From an uncultured Bacilli bacterium (GTDB lineage Bacteria > Bacillota_I > Bacilli_A > RF39 > UBA660), in the NCBI GenBank assembly GCA_947587565.1, contig CANPYA010000014.1:1-16904 (forward strand): 16,904 bases of DNA, in the 5' to 3' direction. The position numbers were made by a program, and so were the translations under genes. Each line of letters starts with the position of its first letter. Position 1 is the first letter of the stretch. The notes below the pieces were generated by a model, which worked only from the letters and a program-made list of their open reading frames with translations, did not search any database and was not told the origin of the DNA. Shown here piece by piece: positions 13,677 to 16,904 of the stretch.

Positions 13677-14495
13677 ATGCCCGAGATAGCGGAAGTTGAA
13701 ACTGTAAGAAATACTTTAAAGAAAAGAATATTACATAAGAAAATTGTGGATGTCAATATAAGATATGCCAAAATTATTGAAAGTGATTTAGATGAATTTA
13801 AAAAAGTTTTAATTGGTAATGAATTTGAAGATATTTTAAGAAGAGGTAAATGGTTAATTTTTAAGTTACACGATTATTATTTATTAAGTCACTTACGAAT
13901 GGAAGGTAAATATTTTATTAAGGATAGTAAGGAAGAAATTGTTAAACATGAGCATTTAATCATAACATTTAATGATGGAACTGATTTAAGATATCACGAT
14001 ACAAGAAAATTTGGTCGTTTAAAAATTGTTCCTTTAGATAAGTTAGAGACTACGGAAGAAATTCAAAAACAAGGAATTGAACCAATTTCCAATAATTTAA
14101 CAAGTGCTTACTTATTAGAAAAATTTAAAAATAAAAGATTACCGATTAAAACGGTGTTACTTGATCAAGAGATAATCAGTGGCCTTGGTAATATTTATGC
14201 TGATGAAGTTTTATTTGCGAGTGGGATTAATCCTTTAAAGAAAGCATCATTAGTTACTAAAGAAGAATGTGAGAAAATTATTGCATCTTCTAAAAAAATA
14301 ATTACGAAAGCAATTGAAATGGGTGGTACAACTATTAAAAGTTATACTTCTAGTTTAGGGGTTACTGGCCATTATCAAGATTATTTATGTGTTCATAAAA
14401 GAGAAGGTAAGCCTTGTCCGAAATGTGAAAGACCGATAAAAAGAATAAAAGTGGGAGGAAGAAGTACTTATTATTGTGAGAATTGTCAAAAATAA
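13677..14495 (+). CDS. mutM: Formamidopyrimidine-DNA glycosylase (Fpg)
   Basis: 272 residues, normal length. The enzyme removes 8-oxoguanine and formamidopyrimidines from DNA and cuts the strand (AP lyase). The mature N-terminus is PEIAEVETV, giving catalytic Pro2 and Glu3; Lys58 sits in RRGKW; HLRMEGKY (72-79) carries the intercalating Met75; the helix-two-turn-helix has LDQEIISGLGNIYADEVL; the C-terminal zinc finger uses Cys247, Cys250, Cys267 and Cys270 with Arg262 in GGRST. Every key residue is present. ATG 13677 is fixed by the need for Pro at position 2 and by GAAGGTGA (13665-13672). It is the first gene of a tight operon with cca (11-base gap), dnaD and nth. Oxidative damage repair with nth and polA nearby is the obvious shared theme. 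Confidence 0.97.
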   Translation: MPEIAEVETVRNTLKKRILHKKIVDVNIRYAKIIESDLDEFKKVLIGNEFEDILRRGKWLIFKLHDYYLLSHLRMEGKYFIKDSKEEIVKHEHLIITFNDGTDLRYHDTRKFGRLKIVPLDKLETTEEIQKQGIEPISNNLTSAYLLEKFKNKRLPIKTVLLDQEIISGLGNIYADEVLFASGINPLKKASLVTKEECEKIIASSKKIITKAIEMGGTTIKSYTSSLGVTGHYQDYLCVHKREGKPCPKCERPIKRIKVGGRSTYYCENCQK

Positions 14496-14506
14496 AGGGG
14501 TTATAA

Positions 14507-15586
14507 ATGGATAAGATAATTAAAAATACTTTAGAAAAAATTACTAATGAAGGTTTTAATGCCTATTTAGTTGGTGGTTTTGTAAGAGATTATTTACTCG
14601 GAATTAAATCATTAGATATCGATATTTGTACGAATGCTTTACCGAAAGATTTACATAAGATTTTTCCTGTTAATAACAATAGTAATGAGTATGGTGGCTT
14701 TAATTTGCAAATTAAAAAATATAACATTGATATTACCACATTTAGAAAAGAATTAAAGTATGAAGGAAGAAAACCAACCGAGATTGTTTATATTAATAGT
14801 TTAGAAGAAGATATTAAAAGAAGAGATTTTACTATAAATGCTATTTGTATGGATAAAAATGAAAAAATAATTGATTTAGTTGATGGGGTAAATGATTTAA
14901 ATAATCATCAAATTAAAATGCTTGGCGATATTTCTGAGAAATTACAAGAAGACCCTTTGAGAATTTTAAGAGCCATCAGATTTGCAACAGTTTTAAATTT
15001 TGAAATAGATAGTGATTTAGATAAAAAAATTCAAGAATATTACCAATTAGTAGGTACTTTGTCTAAAAGTCGGATTAAAGGTGAATTAAATAAAATATTA
15101 CTCCATAAAAACTTTTTAAAAGGTTTAGAATTGTTAAAAAAATATCAAATATTAGATTTATTAAAGATTAGTTATGATAATGATATGACTTATGTTAGTG
15201 ATTTAAGTGGAATGTGGGCCCAATTAGAATTTAGTACCGATTTTGCATTTACAAAACAAGAAATAAGAAATATAATTAATATTAGACGAATAGTGCGTAT
15301 AGGCCATATTGATAATCACTCCTTATTCAATTATGGCTTATACACCAATTTAGTCGCTGCAGACATTCTTAATTTTGATAAAAAAGTTGTTAATAAACTT
15401 GCGAAAAATATTCCAATCAGAAAGAATAGTGATTTGGATATAACTAGCGAAGAAATTATGACTATATTGAATATCGAACCTTCTAAAAAATTAAGAATGG
15501 TTACTGAGGAATTAATTGATTTAGTTTTAGATAATAAACTAAAGAATAAAAATAGTGAGATAAAAAAATATTTAAAAGAAAGGTGA
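14507..15586 (+). CDS. cca: CCA tRNA nucleotidyltransferase (class II)
   Basis: 359 residues. It adds or repairs the 3'-CCA of tRNAs from CTP and ATP without a template. Motif A is LVGGFVRDYLLG (21-32) followed by LDIDI (Asp37, Asp39, the metal-binding pair); then RRDFTINA (105-112) and EDPLRILRAIRFA (148-160), whose Asp and Arg act as the amino-acid template for bases. The protein is about 40 residues shorter than Bacillus Cca, mostly in the C-terminal body and tail. Poly(A) polymerases share these motifs, but a Firmicute gene of this length is much more likely Cca. AAAGGGG (14494-14500) overlaps the mutM stop and sets ATG 14507. It ends in TGA, showing that UGA is a stop here. It stands where coaE often follows mutM in other Firmicutes. 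Confidence 0.9.
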   Translation: MDKIIKNTLEKITNEGFNAYLVGGFVRDYLLGIKSLDIDICTNALPKDLHKIFPVNNNSNEYGGFNLQIKKYNIDITTFRKELKYEGRKPTEIVYINSLEEDIKRRDFTINAICMDKNEKIIDLVDGVNDLNNHQIKMLGDISEKLQEDPLRILRAIRFATVLNFEIDSDLDKKIQEYYQLVGTLSKSRIKGELNKILLHKNFLKGLELLKKYQILDLLKISYDNDMTYVSDLSGMWAQLEFSTDFAFTKQEIRNIINIRRIVRIGHIDNHSLFNYGLYTNLVAADILNFDKKVVNKLAKNIPIRKNSDLDITSEEIMTILNIEPSKKLRMVTEELIDLVLDNKLKNKNSEIKKYLKER

Positions 15587-15591
15587 AAACA

Positions 15592-16221
15592 ATGGGGAAT
15601 AATAAAAAGTATGTCGTTGAAGCCAACTTTATTAAAGAAGCCTACAAACTAAAATTATCTTTAGCGGAATTTTTATTATTACTCTATTTTGAAAATGCTG
15701 ATGAAGCGAAATTTGATTTAGATTTAATTAGTCAAAAGTTAAAAATTGAAAAAAATGATATTTTTGAGGCTTTTAATGGGTTAATTACTAAAGGAATCAT
15801 TACAATGACTAGTGAAAAAAATGAAGCAGGTAAAAGATATGATAAGATTTCTTTAGAGGGATTCTATGATAAATTAAAAGCGAGTGCTAAAAAAGAAAGT
15901 GAATCGAAATTAAAAGATGATATTTTCACCAAATTTGAAAGTGAATTTCGCCGTCCTTTAACAGGTACCGAATTTGAAGTAATTAAAGCTTGGATTGAAA
16001 AAATGTATAATGAAGACTTAATATTAAGAGCTTTAGAAGAAGCATCATATAATGGAGTTACCAATATTCGATATATTGATAATATTTTATATGATTGGAC
16101 AAAAAAGAATTTAAAGACAAGAGAAGATGTTGATAATTATTTTAAAAATAAAAAAGATAATAAAAATTTTGATGAAACAAATGTCTTTGATTATAATTGG
16201 TTAGATGATTATGATAAGTAG
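15592..16221 (+). CDS. dnaD: DnaD-family replication initiation protein
   Basis: 209 residues. DnaD acts with DnaA, DnaB and DnaI in loading the replicative helicase at oriC and at restarted forks. The N-terminal part (about 1-100) fits a winged helix (KLSLAEFLLLLYF... LISQKLKIEKNDIFEAFNGL..GII), then a charged linker. The C-terminal DnaB/DnaD domain has FESEFRRPLTGTEFEVIKAWIEK and the family signature YIDNILYDW. The order dnaD-nth is the Bacillus order. I chose ATG 15592, which has AAAGGTGA six bases upstream; a GTG at 15583 would overlap the cca stop by four bases and add three residues, and lies within that ribosome site. The stop overlaps the start of nth by 17 bases. Confidence 0.92.
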   Translation: MGNNKKYVVEANFIKEAYKLKLSLAEFLLLLYFENADEAKFDLDLISQKLKIEKNDIFEAFNGLITKGIITMTSEKNEAGKRYDKISLEGFYDKLKASAKKESESKLKDDIFTKFESEFRRPLTGTEFEVIKAWIEKMYNEDLILRALEEASYNGVTNIRYIDNILYDWTKKNLKTREDVDNYFKNKKDNKNFDETNVFDYNWLDDYDK

Positions 16222-16822
16222 TGAAGAAGTAATTAAATATTTAGATGAAATTATTCCAAATCCTAGATGTGAACTTAATTATACTAAAGATTATGAATTA
16301 TTAATTGCCACCGTTTTATCTGCTCAATCAACGGATAAAAGAGTTAATATGGTGACGAAAGAATTATTTAAGTATAATTTAGAAGAAATAAGTAAACTAG
16401 ATTTAAAAGTAATTGAAAATATTATAAAGCCTGTAGGTACTTATCAAAGAAAAGCGGAATATATTAAAAAAATTGCCAGTAAATTACTTACTGATTATGA
16501 TGGAATAGTTCCCAATAACAGGGAATATTTAGAAAGTTTACCGGGAGTAGGAAGAAAAACCACTAATGTTGTTTTAGCAAATATCTATGATGTACCCGCT
16601 ATTGCTGTAGATACCCATGTTTTTCGGGTTGCTAAAAGATTAGGATTTGCAAAAGATGCTGATGATGTATTAACTGTGGAGAAAAAATTAATGCGAAAAT
16701 TTCCAAAGGATAAATGGAGTAGATTACATCATCAATTAGTTTTATTTGGAAGATATACTTGTAAAAGTAAAAATCCGGATTGTGAAAATTGTCCTTTTAA
16801 AAACAAATGTAAAATTAAGTAA
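16205..16822 (+). CDS. nth: Endonuclease III
   Basis: 205 residues. A DNA glycosylase/AP lyase that removes oxidised pyrimidines. The helix-hairpin-helix is LPGVGRKTTNVVLAN with catalytic Lys118, followed by Asp136 in AVDTHVFRV. The 4Fe-4S cluster loop at the C-terminus is C-x6-C-x2-C-x5-C (CKSKNPDCENCPFKNKC), complete. The start is uncertain: ATG 16205 and ATG 16211 are both in frame, neither has a good ribosome site, and both lie inside the end of dnaD, so translation is probably coupled to dnaD. It is the last gene of the mutM-cca-dnaD run that I can see. In Bacillus the next genes are ypoC and ponA; the window ends before this can be checked. No clear hairpin terminator follows within the visible 82 bases. 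Confidence 0.96.
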   Translation: MIMISSEEVIKYLDEIIPNPRCELNYTKDYELLIATVLSAQSTDKRVNMVTKELFKYNLEEISKLDLKVIENIIKPVGTYQRKAEYIKKIASKLLTDYDGIVPNNREYLESLPGVGRKTTNVVLANIYDVPAIAVDTHVFRVAKRLGFAKDADDVLTVEKKLMRKFPKDKWSRLHHQLVLFGRYTCKSKNPDCENCPFKNKCKIK

Positions 16823-16860
16823 AATTCATTGTTAAGATTTTTTTAAAATGTCCCATTTTG

Positions 16861-16878
16861 CATTTGCTGAAGCAAATG
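16861..16878. repeat. Short perfect inverted repeat after nth
   Basis: CATTTGC (16861-16867) and GCAAATG (16872-16878) flank TGAA. No T-run follows on either side, so it is not a standard terminator. It lies 26 bases from the window end in DNA that is slightly less AT-rich than the rest. Its role is unknown. Confidence 0.4.
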
Positions 16879-16904
16879 AGATAATAAGAAACAAAGGCAA
16901 GCTT

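Noticed and set aside
15584..15586. Possible Mycoplasma-type code (UGA read as Trp)
   Set aside because: cca ends in TGA directly before dnaD, and tryptophans in conserved motifs use TGG, so UGA is a stop.
16899..16904. HindIII site exactly at the end of the window
   Set aside because: It may be a cloning or contig boundary, but a single six-base site proves nothing.

Overview
The window is a piece of a very AT-rich, gene-dense chromosome of a low-GC Gram-positive bacterium, most likely an uncultured gut-type Firmicute of the Bacilli/Erysipelotrichia/RF39-like kind (inference). The evidence is the Firmicute-type order dnaD-nth, a polA with a degenerate proofreading domain, purine-rich ribosome binding sites (AGGAGG/AGGTGA), intrinsic terminators after most units, a lipoprotein and a sortase-type surface protein. 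UGA is read as stop (cca ends in TGA at 15584-15586), so this is not a code-reassigned Mycoplasma.

Left part (1-6303), envelope. The window opens inside a gene for a cysteine-rich, Ig-like secreted protein. Two extracytoplasmic thioredoxin-fold proteins follow in the same direction: one with a C-terminal membrane anchor and a CGVC site, one a lipoprotein with a CPWC site. A terminator then separates a small two-TM protein with a PH-like tail and an RmuC-family protein, which form their own unit with another terminator. A promoter and a large surface protein come next, built from a signal peptide, nine near-identical 21-residue leucine-rich repeats, four Ig-like repeats each with a C-x9-C pair, and a SPQTG sorting signal.

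Middle (6304-9968). pyrG (CTP synthase) lies on the minus strand, behind a good promoter and a leader with an intrinsic attenuator hairpin. Divergent from it is a two-gene AAA-ATPase/RloB (Toprim-like) unit of the RloAB/AbiL/PARIS-like defence type, with its own terminator.

Right part (10086-16904), information processing. polA, a minus-strand metallophosphoesterase, and the tightly packed run mutM-cca-dnaD-nth. polA, mutM and nth together cover much of base excision repair of oxidised DNA; dnaD is a replication-initiation helicase loader component; cca finishes tRNA 3' ends. The last 80 bases hold no gene I can support.

The points most worth a second look are the pairing of a Cys-rich surface protein with two dedicated-looking extracytoplasmic thioredoxins, the pyrG attenuator whose transcript seems to start GAG(AG)CC rather than the GGGC of the known CTP-sensing mechanism, and the compact RloAB-like module between two housekeeping genes.
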